Positions 23,412-31,796 of a stretch of 43,237 bases of DNA are shown here, one piece after another. Every line of letters begins with the position of its first letter. Position 1 is the first letter of the stretch. Below the pieces are notes generated by a model, which saw only the letters and a program-made list of their open reading frames with translations, was not told the origin of the DNA and did not search any database. This stretch comes from Proteobacteria bacterium UBA6908 (GTDB lineage: Bacteria > Pseudomonadota > Gammaproteobacteria > Acidiferrobacterales > UBA6901). Location of the stretch: assembly GCA_002451085.1 (NCBI GenBank), contig DKBE01000006.1, positions 1-43,237 on the forward strand. The letters run 5' to 3'. The position numbers and the translations under genes are program-made.

Positions 23412-23978
23412 TCAGATCGCCAACAGCTCTTGTTCCTTGGCGGCCACCAGCTTGTCAATCTCGGCTACGAACCGATCCGTCTGCTTCTGGGTGGCGTCCT
23501 CGGCGCGCTTGTCCTCATCTTCCGATATCAACTTCTTCTTGAGGGCATCCTTCAGGTGCTGCATCGCGTCACGTCGGACGTTGCGCACCGCGACTTTGGC
23601 CTCCTCGCCTTCCTTGCGCACGACCTTGCCCAGCTCCTTGCGGCGCTCCTCGGTCAGGGCCGGCAGCGGGACCCGTATCATTTGGCCCGACGTGACCGGA
23701 TTCAGACCAAGACCGGATTCCATAATCGCCTTTTCGATGGCCTGCACCATGGCTTTGTCCCAGGGTGACACGGTCAGCGTTCGGGCATCGGCCACACCGA
23801 TATTGGCGACCTGGCTCAATGGAGTGCGGGATCCGTAATACTCCACCGACACTTGATCGAGCAGACCGACGTTTGCCCGGCCGGTACGGATTTTCTCGAG
23901 TCCGCTCTTGAGTGTGTCGAGCGACTTTTTCATCCGCGCTTCGGCATCGTTGTTAATCTTGTTGATGACCTCAGACAT
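23412..23978 (-). CDS. frr: Ribosome recycling factor
   Basis: RRF, with EF-G, splits post-termination ribosomes. The 188-residue product is near the 185 of E. coli and shows family sequence throughout: [80 protein letters not shown] and [13 protein letters not shown]. The ATG at 23978 has a good ribosome binding site (GGAGAG) inside the pyrH end, with only three bases between genes, so it should be co-translated with pyrH. Confidence 0.97.
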   Translation of the reverse strand: MSEVINKINNDAEARMKKSLDTLKSGLEKIRTGRANVGLLDQVSVEYYGSRTPLSQVANIGVADARTLTVSPWDKAMVQAIEKAIMESGLGLNPVTSGQMIRVPLPALTEERRKELGKVVRKEGEEAKVAVRNVRRDAMQHLKDALKKKLISEDEDKRAEDATQKQTDRFVAEIDKLVAAKEQELLAI

Positions 23979-23981
23979 GGC

Positions 23982-24728
23982 TCACTCTCCGCGTTGGACC
24001 AGCGTACCTTCGTTTTCACCACGCACGACGCGCAACAGGCTGCCGGGCTTGTTGATACTGAAGACACGCAAGGGAAGGTTTTGTTCCCGGGCCAGGGCGA
24101 TCGCGGTGGCGTCCATCACCCCCAGACGCCTGGCCAGGGCTTCATCGTAGGTCACACGATCATAGCGAACGGCATCTCGGTGCTTGACCGGATCCCGATC
24201 ATAGACACCGTCCACCTTGGTTGCCTTGAGCACGAGGTCGGCACCAATCTCCGCGCCGCGAAGCGTGGCGGCCGTATCGGTAGTGAAGAACGGGTTGCCG
24301 GTACCGCCGGCAAAGATGACAACCCGACCGGCATCCAGGTGCTGCAAGGCGGACTGGCGCGAATACCCCTCGACCACGCCCTCCACGGCCAGTCCCGAGA
24401 GCACCGCTACCGGAACACCAGCTTTCTGCAGGGCATCCTGCAGGGCCAGTGAATTCATGACTGTGGCCAGCATGCCCATGTAGTCGGCCTGGGCCCGATC
24501 CATGCCCTGCGCGCCGACCGATACACCACGAAAGAAATTTCCACCACCCACGACCAGCGCCAGCTGCACGCCGGTCGTCATGACCTCCCGGATCTCATCG
24601 ACGACGCGATCGAGTACCCGACGGTTGATGCCAAAGGCATCATCGCCCATCAGTGCCTCGCCGCTCAGCTTGAGCAGCAGGCGCCGGTAGGCAGCGCGAC
24701 CTGTAGTTGGACGCGGCTCGGTGGTCAA
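23982..24728 (-). CDS. pyrH: UMP kinase
   Basis: PyrH phosphorylates UMP to UDP in pyrimidine nucleotide synthesis and feeds PyrG, encoded further down the same cluster. The 248-residue product has [67 protein letters not shown] and [14 protein letters not shown]. The only start consistent with the N-terminus is TTG at 24728, three bases after the tsf stop and behind a G-rich ribosome binding site (AAGGGGG, inside the tsf end); the first in-frame ATG falls after the ATP-binding loop. The rare start may lower its yield relative to tsf. Confidence 0.95.
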   Translation of the reverse strand: MTTEPRPTTGRAAYRRLLLKLSGEALMGDDAFGINRRVLDRVVDEIREVMTTGVQLALVVGGGNFFRGVSVGAQGMDRAQADYMGMLATVMNSLALQDALQKAGVPVAVLSGLAVEGVVEGYSRQSALQHLDAGRVVIFAGGTGNPFFTTDTAATLRGAEIGADLVLKATKVDGVYDRDPVKHRDAVRYDRVTYDEALARRLGVMDATAIALAREQNLPLRVFSINKPGSLLRVVRGENEGTLVQRGE

Positions 24729-24731
24729 GGC

Positions 24732-25613
24732 TCAGCCCCCTTTGACCTGGGCCATCACCTCGGCAGCAAAATCGCCGGACTTCTTTTCGATACCCTCGCC
24801 GACTTCATACCGGGTAAACCCGGCAACGGTCGCATTTTTGCTCTTGAGCAGTTTCTCGACGCTGTTGTCCGGATCTTTGACAAACGGCTGCCCCAATAAT
24901 GTGACCTCGCCCAAAAACTTGGCAATGCGTCCTTCTACCATCTTTTCGATAATGTTGGCCGGCTTGCCGGATTGTGCTGCCTGGGCGCTGAAGATTTCCT
25001 TTTCCTTGGCGATCAGCTCGGCCGGAACCTGTTCCTTCGATACGCACTCTGGCTTGGAGGCGGCGATGTGCATGGCCACATCCTTGGCCAGCGCTTCGTC
25101 ACCACCGGCAACTTCCACCAGCACGCCAATCTTGCGGCCGTGAACATAGGATGCCACCTGTCCTTGCTTGGCGGCGACACGGACAAATCGGCGCACACCG
25201 ATATTCTCACCAAGCTTGGCCACCAGCGCCTCGCGCACTTTGCTGACCATCTCACCACCATCGAGCTTGAGACTGGCGACGGCCTCGATGTCGGTCGGGT
25301 TATCGCGGGCCACCGCGGCAGCAACAGCACTGGCAAAATCCTGGAAATCATCGCCCTTGGCAACAAAATCCGTTTCGGAGTTGACCTCGACCATGGCGGC
25401 AAGTTTGCGGTCCGGGCTGAGCCAGAGGCCAATCGCACCCTCGGCGGCCGTGCGGCCGGATTTCTTTTCGACCTTGGCGCCGGCCTTCTTGCGCAGCAGA
25501 TCGATCGCGGCGTCCATGTTGCCCTGGGTTTCGGTGAGGGCCGCCTTGCATTCCATCATGCCGAGGCCGGTGCGTTCACGCAGATCCTTCACCATTGCAG
25601 CGGTAATCGTCAT
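24732..25613 (-). CDS. tsf: Translation elongation factor Ts
   Basis: EF-Ts recycles EF-Tu from its GDP form. The 293-residue product begins with the UBA-like N-terminal domain [20 protein letters not shown] and contains the EF-Tu contact motif [17 protein letters not shown], then the dimerisation and C-terminal modules ([28 protein letters not shown]). I chose ATG 25613, which has an AGGAG ribosome binding site; an in-frame extension to 25685 reads through the rpsB-tsf spacer. An intrinsic terminator or attenuator lies in that spacer. Confidence 0.97.
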   Translation of the reverse strand: MTITAAMVKDLRERTGLGMMECKAALTETQGNMDAAIDLLRKKAGAKVEKKSGRTAAEGAIGLWLSPDRKLAAMVEVNSETDFVAKGDDFQDFASAVAAAVARDNPTDIEAVASLKLDGGEMVSKVREALVAKLGENIGVRRFVRVAAKQGQVASYVHGRKIGVLVEVAGGDEALAKDVAMHIAASKPECVSKEQVPAELIAKEKEIFSAQAAQSGKPANIIEKMVEGRIAKFLGEVTLLGQPFVKDPDNSVEKLLKSKNATVAGFTRYEVGEGIEKKSGDFAAEVMAQVKGG

Positions 25614-25671
25614 GGCTACTCCTGAAAAATCCTGAAAGGTGTTGCGAAAAACAATAAATGAGTTACGTCTG

Positions 25672-25693
25672 AAAAAAGGGGGCATGGCCCCCT
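25672..25693 (-). terminator. Intrinsic terminator/attenuator between rpsB and tsf
   Basis: On the minus strand AGGGGG, a five-base loop (CCATG) and CCCCCT are followed by a run of T (25677 down to 25672). It lies 14 bases after the rpsB stop and would terminate part of the rpsB transcripts before tsf. A terminator-like element in the rpsB-tsf gap is also described in E. coli, where it is leaky. Confidence 0.75.
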
Positions 25694-25706
25694 GTTTTCG
25701 TCTGCG

Positions 25707-26597
25707 TTATTCGCTTTTTCCGGTCTTGGTCTTGCCGCGTCCGGCCCCGGTCTTGGGGCGTGGCCGCGACGCGGGCGACTTGGCGTCACCGCCTGCTTCG
25801 GGTTCGGCGGACGGAGCGGTGCGGGCGGCTGACTTCCGCTTCGCGGCAACCTTCACTTTCGGTTCTTCCTTGACCTCAACGAAGTCCTCGTCGTCACCGG
25901 CAGGCAAGGTCATCGTTGCGGAACGACCATCGAGAATCGCATCGGCGGCGGCGCCGGCGTACAGGCGAATGGCGCGAATCGCATCGTCATTGCCGGGGAT
26001 TACATAATCCACGCCGTCCGGCTTGCAGTTGGTGTCCACCACGCCCACGACCGGGATGTTGAGCTTCTTGGCCTCGCCAATGGCGATGTACTCGTGGCCG
26101 ACATCAATCACGAAGAGCGCGTCTGGCAGTGTCGCCATGTCCTTGATGCCGGACAGCGAGCGATTGAGCTTTTCCAGCTCGCGCGCGAGCAGTAACGCTT
26201 CCTTCTTGTTCAGTTTCTCGATCGTACCGTCCTGGTGCATGCCTTCGATCTGCTTGAGGCGCTCAATCGACTTGCGCACGGTACGCCAGTTGGTGAGCAT
26301 GCCACCGGTCCAGCGATGATCGACATACGGCATGCCGCAACGCGACGCTTCCTCGCGGAGGATATCGCCGGCCTGACGCTTGGTGCCAACAAACAGGATT
26401 GTGCCTTTGTTGGACGCGAGCTGCTTGAGATAACCCATGGCCTCGTTGAACAGCGGCAGGGTCTTCTCGAGGTTGATGATGTGGATCTTGTTGCGCTCGC
26501 CGAAAATAAAGGGGCGCATCTTGGGGTGCCAAAAACGCGTCTGGTGGCCGAAATGCACACCGGCCTCCAGCATCTGGCGCATGCTGACGTTACTCAT
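25707..26597 (-). CDS. rpsB: 30S ribosomal protein S2 with long charged tail
   Basis: S2 binds late in 30S assembly. The product has 296 residues against about 241 in E. coli. The conserved core runs from [20 protein letters not shown] through [60 protein letters not shown] and [20 protein letters not shown]. Residues after about 235 form an extra low-complexity tail rich in Lys, Arg, Ala and Pro ([20 protein letters not shown]), probably disordered. The ATG at 26597 has a GGAG ribosome binding site and a long foldable leader, typical of autogenous control by S2. Confidence 0.97.
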   Translation of the reverse strand: MSNVSMRQMLEAGVHFGHQTRFWHPKMRPFIFGERNKIHIINLEKTLPLFNEAMGYLKQLASNKGTILFVGTKRQAGDILREEASRCGMPYVDHRWTGGMLTNWRTVRKSIERLKQIEGMHQDGTIEKLNKKEALLLARELEKLNRSLSGIKDMATLPDALFVIDVGHEYIAIGEAKKLNIPVVGVVDTNCKPDGVDYVIPGNDDAIRAIRLYAGAAADAILDGRSATMTLPAGDDEDFVEVKEEPKVKVAAKRKSAARTAPSAEPEAGGDAKSPASRPRPKTGAGRGKTKTGKSE

Positions 26598-26626
26598 TGT
26601 GGTCTCCGTTTCGGGTTGTTATCCGC

Positions 26627-26696
26627 CACGGGTCCCATGCATCAATCCGCTCAGCTGAGACTAGAGCGAACACCCGGATGCACGTGTCGACCCGTG
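26627..26696 (-). promoter_or_regulatory. Candidate S2 autoregulatory leader of rpsB
   Basis: The 5' leader of rpsB can fold into a closed nested structure: an 8-base-pair closing stem (CACGGGTC at 26627-26634 with GACCCGTG at 26689-26696), an internal 6-base-pair stem (TGCATC 26638-26643 with GATGCA 26677-26682) and an apical CGCTC/GAGCG stem (26648-26652 with 26664-26668). Arms are given as plus-strand sequence. In E. coli S2 represses its own operon through a leader structure; that this one does so is inference. Confidence 0.5.
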
Positions 26697-26734
26697 TGAG
26701 GGGTTATGGCCGTAAGGCCTTCAAAAAGCGCGCT

Positions 26735-26764
26735 TTTATACCATATTTTCACGGTCAGCGGCAA
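26735..26764 (-). promoter_or_regulatory. rpsB promoter with GC-rich discriminator
   Basis: On the minus strand TTGCCG (26759-26764) and TATAAA (26735-26740) are 18 bases apart; TGG directly before TATAAA makes an extended -10, and the bases after it (AGCGCGC) form a GC-rich discriminator like those of growth-rate-controlled ribosomal promoters. The predicted start near 26728 leaves a leader of about 130 bases. Confidence 0.6.
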
Positions 26765-26870
26765 TGCTGGGAAACCGCGAACTCTGCCCGGAAACCGCGC
26801 AGGTCACTGGTAAATCAGGTAAAGTCACGGGCCAAGCAAAACCTCGGATTTCCACGAATATTTCATGGCT

Positions 26871-27638
26871 ATGGCCGTTACGATCAAAACACCGGACGAA
26901 ATCGAAAAAATGCGCGTCGCCGGCCGATTGGCGGCCGAAGTGCTGAAAATGATCGCCCCGCACGTCCAGCCGGGCGTGACCACAGGCGCCCTGGACCGGA
27001 TTTGCCACGACTTTATCGTGAATGAGCAACAGGCCATACCCGCACCGCTCAACTACAAGGGCTTTCCGAAGTCGATTTGCACCTCCGTCAACCATGTCGT
27101 CTGCCATGGCATTCCGGGTGATAAAACGCTCAAGAAGGGTGACCTTATCAATATCGATATTACGGTCATCAAGGACGGTTTTCATGGCGACACCAGCAAG
27201 ATGTTCTTCGTCGGAGAACCATCGATTCAGGCAAAACGCATTGCTGACATCAGTCACGACTGCATGCTGCGGGGGATCGCCCAGGTTCGTCCCGGCGCAC
27301 GACTCGGCGACATCGGCCACGCCATCCAGACCTACGCCGAAGCACAAGGCTGCTCCGTGGTGCGCGAGTACTGTGGCCACGGAATCGGGCGTGTCTTTCA
27401 TGAAGACCCCCAGGTGCTGCATTACGGGCGCCCCGGGACCGGCATGGAACTATCGCCGGGCATGACCTTTACGATTGAACCGATGATCAACGCCGGCAAA
27501 AAGGAAGTGAAACTGCTGCCGGATAACTGGACGGTGGTCACCCGCGACCATTCGCTTTCGGCGCAGTGGGAGCACACCGTGCTGGTCACCGAGACCGGAT
27601 ACGAAATTCTGACGAAACTGTCCGGCGACAAGCCGTAA
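26871..27638 (+). CDS. map: Methionine aminopeptidase type I
   Basis: Map removes the initiator Met from nascent proteins. The product starts MAVTIKTPDEIEKMRVAGRL, matching the E. coli N-terminus, and has all five metal ligands: the two Asp in NIDITVIKDGFHGDTSKMF, His in EYCGHGIGR, and Glu in FTIEPMI and QWEHTVL. An in-frame ATG two codons upstream (26865) is an alternative; neither has a strong ribosome binding site. It diverges from rpsB, with 273 bases between starts, and is followed by glnD after four bases. This divergent arrangement is common in gammaproteobacteria. Confidence 0.96.
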   Translation: MAVTIKTPDEIEKMRVAGRLAAEVLKMIAPHVQPGVTTGALDRICHDFIVNEQQAIPAPLNYKGFPKSICTSVNHVVCHGIPGDKTLKKGDLINIDITVIKDGFHGDTSKMFFVGEPSIQAKRIADISHDCMLRGIAQVRPGARLGDIGHAIQTYAEAQGCSVVREYCGHGIGRVFHEDPQVLHYGRPGTGMELSPGMTFTIEPMINAGKKEVKLLPDNWTVVTRDHSLSAQWEHTVLVTETGYEILTKLSGDKP

Positions 27639-27642
27639 CCGC

Positions 27643-30342
27643 ATGGCCAGCAGCGATCCGGAGGTATTCGACGCTGAAGGTTTTGATACAGCGCTCCGCG
27701 AATTGTCCGGTCGCCCGCCGCTGGAGGCGCTGCCCCGCTTTCGCCAGGCGTTGCGCGAGGGGCGCAATACGCTGGAACAGGCCTGGCATGCCGGCCTGCC
27801 GGTTGATCGGCATCTGGCATTGCAGGCAAAGTTGGTCGATGCCCTGCTGGCACGTGCCTGGACTCTGCATGCCACCCTGCTGAATGAGGGCATCACTCCG
27901 GCGCTCATCGCCGTCGGCGGGTACGGACGAGGCGAACTCTACCCGCATTCGGATATCGACCTGCTCCTGCTGCTCAAGGGCAACCAGCACAATCAGGTGA
28001 AACCGTTTGCCGAGCCCTTCCTGCAGTTCCTGTGGGATATGGGTCTTGAAGTGGGTCACAGTGTCCGCTCCCTGAACGACTGCGTCACGGAATCGAAGAA
28101 AGACATCACCGTGGCCACCAACCTGATGGAGGCACGCCTGCTGACCGGCCCGGCGGAACTGTTCGCCGCCATGCAGGCCCGCACCGGCCCGGCCCGGTTG
28201 TGGCCGAGTCGCCGATTCTTTGCCGCCAAGCTCGCTGAGCAGCACGCCCGTCATGCACGTTATGACGATACGGCCTACAACCTCGAACCCAACATCAAGG
28301 AAAGCCCTGGGGGACTGCGCGATATCCAGATGATTGCCTGGGTAACCCAGCGTCACTTCGGTACCAACCGGTTGCGGGATCTCGTGCCGCTGGACTTTCT
28401 CACTGACAAGGAATTCCGCTCCCTGGAACGTGGCCGCCGGTTGCTGGCGAATATTCGTTGCGGGCTGCATTACCTGGCCGGACGCCGTGAGGACCGATTG
28501 CTGTTTGATCACCAACGGGCTCTGGCGGAACAGATGGGCTTCCATGACAAACGTGGCCATCTCGGCGTTGAACTGTTCATGAAGCGTTTCTATCTTGCGG
28601 TCAAGGAACTCTCGCTGCTGAATGAAATCCTGTTGCAGCACTTTGAAGAAACACTGCTGACACGTGGCCACCCTCGAACACAACCGATCAACCGGCGTTT
28701 TCAGGCGCATGGAAACTTTCTGGAAGTGACGCGCCCGAATATTTTTGAGCGCTTTCCCTCTGCTTTGCTCGAGCTCTTTTTGATTCTGCAGCAGCATCCG
28801 AAGCTCTCCGGTGTGCGTGCGGCAACTATCCGGCTGGTGCGCGAAAACCTGCACCGCATCAATACCCGCTTCCGCCGCGATTTGGCGTGCCGGAGCCTGT
28901 TCATGGAAATCCTGCGTCAACCACACGGCATCACTCACGTGCTGCGTCGAATGAACGCCTACGGTGTGCTGGGCGCCTATCTGCCGGTATTCGGTCGGGT
29001 CGTCGGCCAGATGCAACACGACCTGTTCCATGTCTATACAGTCGACGAGCACACCTTGTTCGTGGTGCGCAACCTGCGTCGCTTCACGGTTCCGGAATAC
29101 CGACATGAATTTCCATTTGCCAGTGAGCTAAGCCAGCAGATTGTGAAGCCGGAACGGCTGTATCTGGCCGGCCTGTTTCACGATATTGCCAAAGGTCGTG
29201 GCGGTGATCACTCGGAGCTGGGTGAAATCGAGGTCATCGCCTTCTGCCGTACCCACGGCCTCAGCGATTACGACACGCGCTTTGTGGCCTGGCTGGTCCG
29301 TCAGCATCTGTTGATGTCGAACGTCGCCCAGCGTCAGGATATTCATGATCCGGCCGTGATTCTGGATTTTGCGCGCAAGGTCGGTGACCCGGAACGTCTG
29401 GCGCACCTTTACCTGCTTACGGTGGCTGACATGCGCGGCACCAGTCCTTCCGTGTGGAACGTCTGGAAAGATCGTTTACTGCGCCAACTCTATAACGCCA
29501 CCCTCCCGGTCCTGCAGCGCGGTCTTGCCACTCCGCTCGATCTCGAGGATCGGCTATCCGACCTCAAGCGTGATGTGTTGCAGCTGCTGGAAAAGCGGAA
29601 AGTGTCGCCGGTCGCGGTGGCATCACATCTGGAACGGATGGATGCCGAATACTTCTTGCGCCACGAGGCATCCACCATCGCCTGGCACACGGAGATGATC
29701 CTGCAGACTCCCGCTTCGGAATTTCCGCTGGTGGCCACTCGTTATCAGCCGGAAGCTGGCGGCACCGAATGCTTTGTATACACCCCGGATCGCGATGACC
29801 TGTTTGTGGTCATCACCGGCGGTTTCGATCGTTTGGGGCTTACCATCATGGATGCGCGCATTCATACCACGCACTCTGGTTTTGCACTCGATACGTTCGT
29901 CGTGCTCGATCATGCCATGCAGCCACTTACGGATTTGCATGCACTGGCCGAACTGGCCACTGGTTTGCGCGAGCAGTTGTTGTTGCCGAAACCAGGGCGC
30001 GACTTTGCCAAGGCCATCCTGCCACGTACCCTTAAGCACTTTCCGATCCATACCGAAGTTCGCTTTGGACACACGGCGAATAACCAGCAGACTGTGCTCG
30101 AGGTGCATGCACAGGACCGTCCAGGACTGCTTTACCAGGTGGCATTGGCCCTGCAAACCTGTCAGACACGCCTGCTGGCAGCCAAGGTGGCAACCTATGG
30201 GGCGCGTGCTGAGGATTATTTTTTTGTCAGCGACCGTAACGGCGAGCCCTTGACCGACCCGGTCAAACAAGCGCAATTGAAGCAGACCATCGTCGCCCGG
30301 CTTGGCGGTGAAACCACACCTCCCGCTGTGATGGAGATCTAA
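27643..30342 (+). CDS. glnD: Bifunctional uridylyltransferase/uridylyl-removing enzyme GlnD
   Basis: GlnD senses glutamine and uridylylates or de-uridylylates PII proteins, so controlling nitrogen assimilation. The 899-residue product has the nucleotidyltransferase motif VGGYGRGELYPHSDIDLLLL (residues 91-110), the central region YNLEPNIKESPGGLRDIQMI, an HD phosphohydrolase domain with LFHDIAKGRGGDHSELGEIE (about 510), and two C-terminal ACT domains (about 718, DDLFVVITGGFDRLG; about 818, LEVHAQDRPGLLYQVALALQ). No PII gene is present in the window, although an ammonium transporter lies about 8.5 kb away. It converges on a permease gene 15 bases downstream with no clear terminator. Confidence 0.97.
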   Translation: MASSDPEVFDAEGFDTALRELSGRPPLEALPRFRQALREGRNTLEQAWHAGLPVDRHLALQAKLVDALLARAWTLHATLLNEGITPALIAVGGYGRGELYPHSDIDLLLLLKGNQHNQVKPFAEPFLQFLWDMGLEVGHSVRSLNDCVTESKKDITVATNLMEARLLTGPAELFAAMQARTGPARLWPSRRFFAAKLAEQHARHARYDDTAYNLEPNIKESPGGLRDIQMIAWVTQRHFGTNRLRDLVPLDFLTDKEFRSLERGRRLLANIRCGLHYLAGRREDRLLFDHQRALAEQMGFHDKRGHLGVELFMKRFYLAVKELSLLNEILLQHFEETLLTRGHPRTQPINRRFQAHGNFLEVTRPNIFERFPSALLELFLILQQHPKLSGVRAATIRLVRENLHRINTRFRRDLACRSLFMEILRQPHGITHVLRRMNAYGVLGAYLPVFGRVVGQMQHDLFHVYTVDEHTLFVVRNLRRFTVPEYRHEFPFASELSQQIVKPERLYLAGLFHDIAKGRGGDHSELGEIEVIAFCRTHGLSDYDTRFVAWLVRQHLLMSNVAQRQDIHDPAVILDFARKVGDPERLAHLYLLTVADMRGTSPSVWNVWKDRLLRQLYNATLPVLQRGLATPLDLEDRLSDLKRDVLQLLEKRKVSPVAVASHLERMDAEYFLRHEASTIAWHTEMILQTPASEFPLVATRYQPEAGGTECFVYTPDRDDLFVVITGGFDRLGLTIMDARIHTTHSGFALDTFVVLDHAMQPLTDLHALAELATGLREQLLLPKPGRDFAKAILPRTLKHFPIHTEVRFGHTANNQQTVLEVHAQDRPGLLYQVALALQTCQTRLLAAKVATYGARAEDYFFVSDRNGEPLTDPVKQAQLKQTIVARLGGETTPPAVMEI

Positions 30343-30357
30343 TCTAACGAGATAGAA

Positions 30358-31728
30358 TCAACGGGCCAGCGCGCTGTGCGAACGGGAATAGGCAAAATAC
30401 ACCACCATGCCAATCGTCATCCAGATCCAGAACCGCCACCAGGTTTCGGCCGGCAGTGACAGCATCAGATAGACACAGAAGGCGATGCCCAGCAGAGGGA
30501 TCAACGGGCTGAACGGGGTCCTAAAGGGACGTTTCAGATCCGGCTTGGTATGACGCAGGATAATCACACCACCACTCACCAGTACAAAAGCCGCCAGCGT
30601 GCCGATGTTGACCAGCTCCGCCACTTTACCAATGGGCGTAAAGCCGGCAATCGAGGCAATCAGCACACCACTGGCCAGAATGACTCGCACTGGCGTATGG
30701 GTTGATTTGTTGACCGTTGAAAATAGCGGCGGCAACAGCCCGTCGCGTGACATCGCCAGAAACACCCGGGTCAAGCCGTAATACAGCACCAGCATGACGG
30801 TGGTGAGGCCGGCAATCGCGCCGGCCGCGATCAGGCCGGCGGCCCATTTGTGTCCGATCTGCAATAGCGATTCGGCAACCGGAGATGCGACATTCAGCGA
30901 CGCATAGGGAGCGATACCGGTCAGCAAACCGGCGACCACAATATAGATGATCGTGCACACCGCCAGAGAAGCAATAATTCCAATGGGCAGATCACGTTGC
31001 GGGCGAATTGCCTCTTCGGCCGCAGTCGAGACCGCATCAAAACCGATGTAGGCAAAAAAGATCAATGCTGCACCGGCCATCACCCCTTCCCACCCGAATG
31101 GCATAAACGGCTGCCAATTGTGCGGCTGAACATTAAATGAAGCCACAGCCACAAAGACCGTTATGGCCATCAGCTTGACCAGCACCATCACGGCATTGAA
31201 TCGCGCACTGTGGCGCACACCAATGGACAACAACGCGGCCAGGGTCAGCACAATACCGAGAGCCGGCAGGTTCATGACGCCACCTTCGGAAGGTGGTTTA
31301 AGGAGTATCTCCGGCAGCGGCATCCCAATCGCAGTCAGCGCATTGTTCACATACCCCGACCAGCCAATGGCCACAGCGGCCGTGGCCAATCCATATTCGA
31401 GAATCAGATCCCAGCCGATGATCCAGGCCACGAGTTCGCCGAGTCCCGCATAGGCATATCCATAGGCACTGCCACATCCGCCAATGGAGGCGGCGAGTTC
31501 GGCATAGGCCAGTGCCGTAAAGGCACAGGCAAACCCGGCTACCACGTACGACATCACGATTGCCGGCCCGGCCTTGGTGGCCGCCGCCACGCCGGTCAAC
31601 ACGAATATGCCGGCCCCGATAATGGCGCCGATGCCGAGCAGGGTCAGGTCAATGGAATTCAGGCAACGCTTGAGTCCGGTATCGCAGTAGGCATCGGCAT
31701 TGATCGGTTTGGTCCGCAGCAGGCTCAT
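30358..31728 (-). CDS. Amino acid permease (APC superfamily, cationic amino acid transporter type)
   Basis: The 456-residue product is an inner-membrane transporter with about 12 hydrophobic spans. The N-terminal LNSIDLTLLGIGAIIGAGIF and FVLTGVAA form the substrate-site signature of APC permeases, followed by GGCGSAYGYAYAGLGELVAW, FFAYIGFDAVSTAAEEAIRP and LVNIGTLAAFVLVSGGVIIL, which resemble the CAT subfamily (YhdG/YfnA-like). The last spans end with MTIGMVVYFAYSRSHSALAR. The substrate cannot be told from sequence. The start has a GGAG ribosome binding site, and a possible promoter with a TATAAT box lies in the 59-base gap after amiC. Confidence 0.88.
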   Translation of the reverse strand: MSLLRTKPINADAYCDTGLKRCLNSIDLTLLGIGAIIGAGIFVLTGVAAATKAGPAIVMSYVVAGFACAFTALAYAELAASIGGCGSAYGYAYAGLGELVAWIIGWDLILEYGLATAAVAIGWSGYVNNALTAIGMPLPEILLKPPSEGGVMNLPALGIVLTLAALLSIGVRHSARFNAVMVLVKLMAITVFVAVASFNVQPHNWQPFMPFGWEGVMAGAALIFFAYIGFDAVSTAAEEAIRPQRDLPIGIIASLAVCTIIYIVVAGLLTGIAPYASLNVASPVAESLLQIGHKWAAGLIAAGAIAGLTTVMLVLYYGLTRVFLAMSRDGLLPPLFSTVNKSTHTPVRVILASGVLIASIAGFTPIGKVAELVNIGTLAAFVLVSGGVIILRHTKPDLKRPFRTPFSPLIPLLGIAFCVYLMLSLPAETWWRFWIWMTIGMVVYFAYSRSHSALAR

Positions 31729-31767
31729 GCACTCTCCCGTTCTTCAGATTTGTTCTTTTCGCTGGTC

Positions 31768-31796
31768 ATTATATAGCTGGTTGTTGATCAACTGTC
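31768..31796 (-). promoter_or_regulatory. Possible promoter for the amino acid permease
   Basis: A perfect TATAAT (minus strand, 31768-31773) lies 40 bases before the permease start, in an AT-rich gap. The hexamer 17 bases upstream (GACAGT, 31791-31796) is a poor -35 and falls inside the amidase gene end. Weak evidence. Confidence 0.3.

Noticed and set aside
27586..29106. A 506-codon open frame on the minus strand
   Set aside because: It lies entirely antisense to glnD, whose domains are all recognisable; long antisense frames are common in GC-rich genes.
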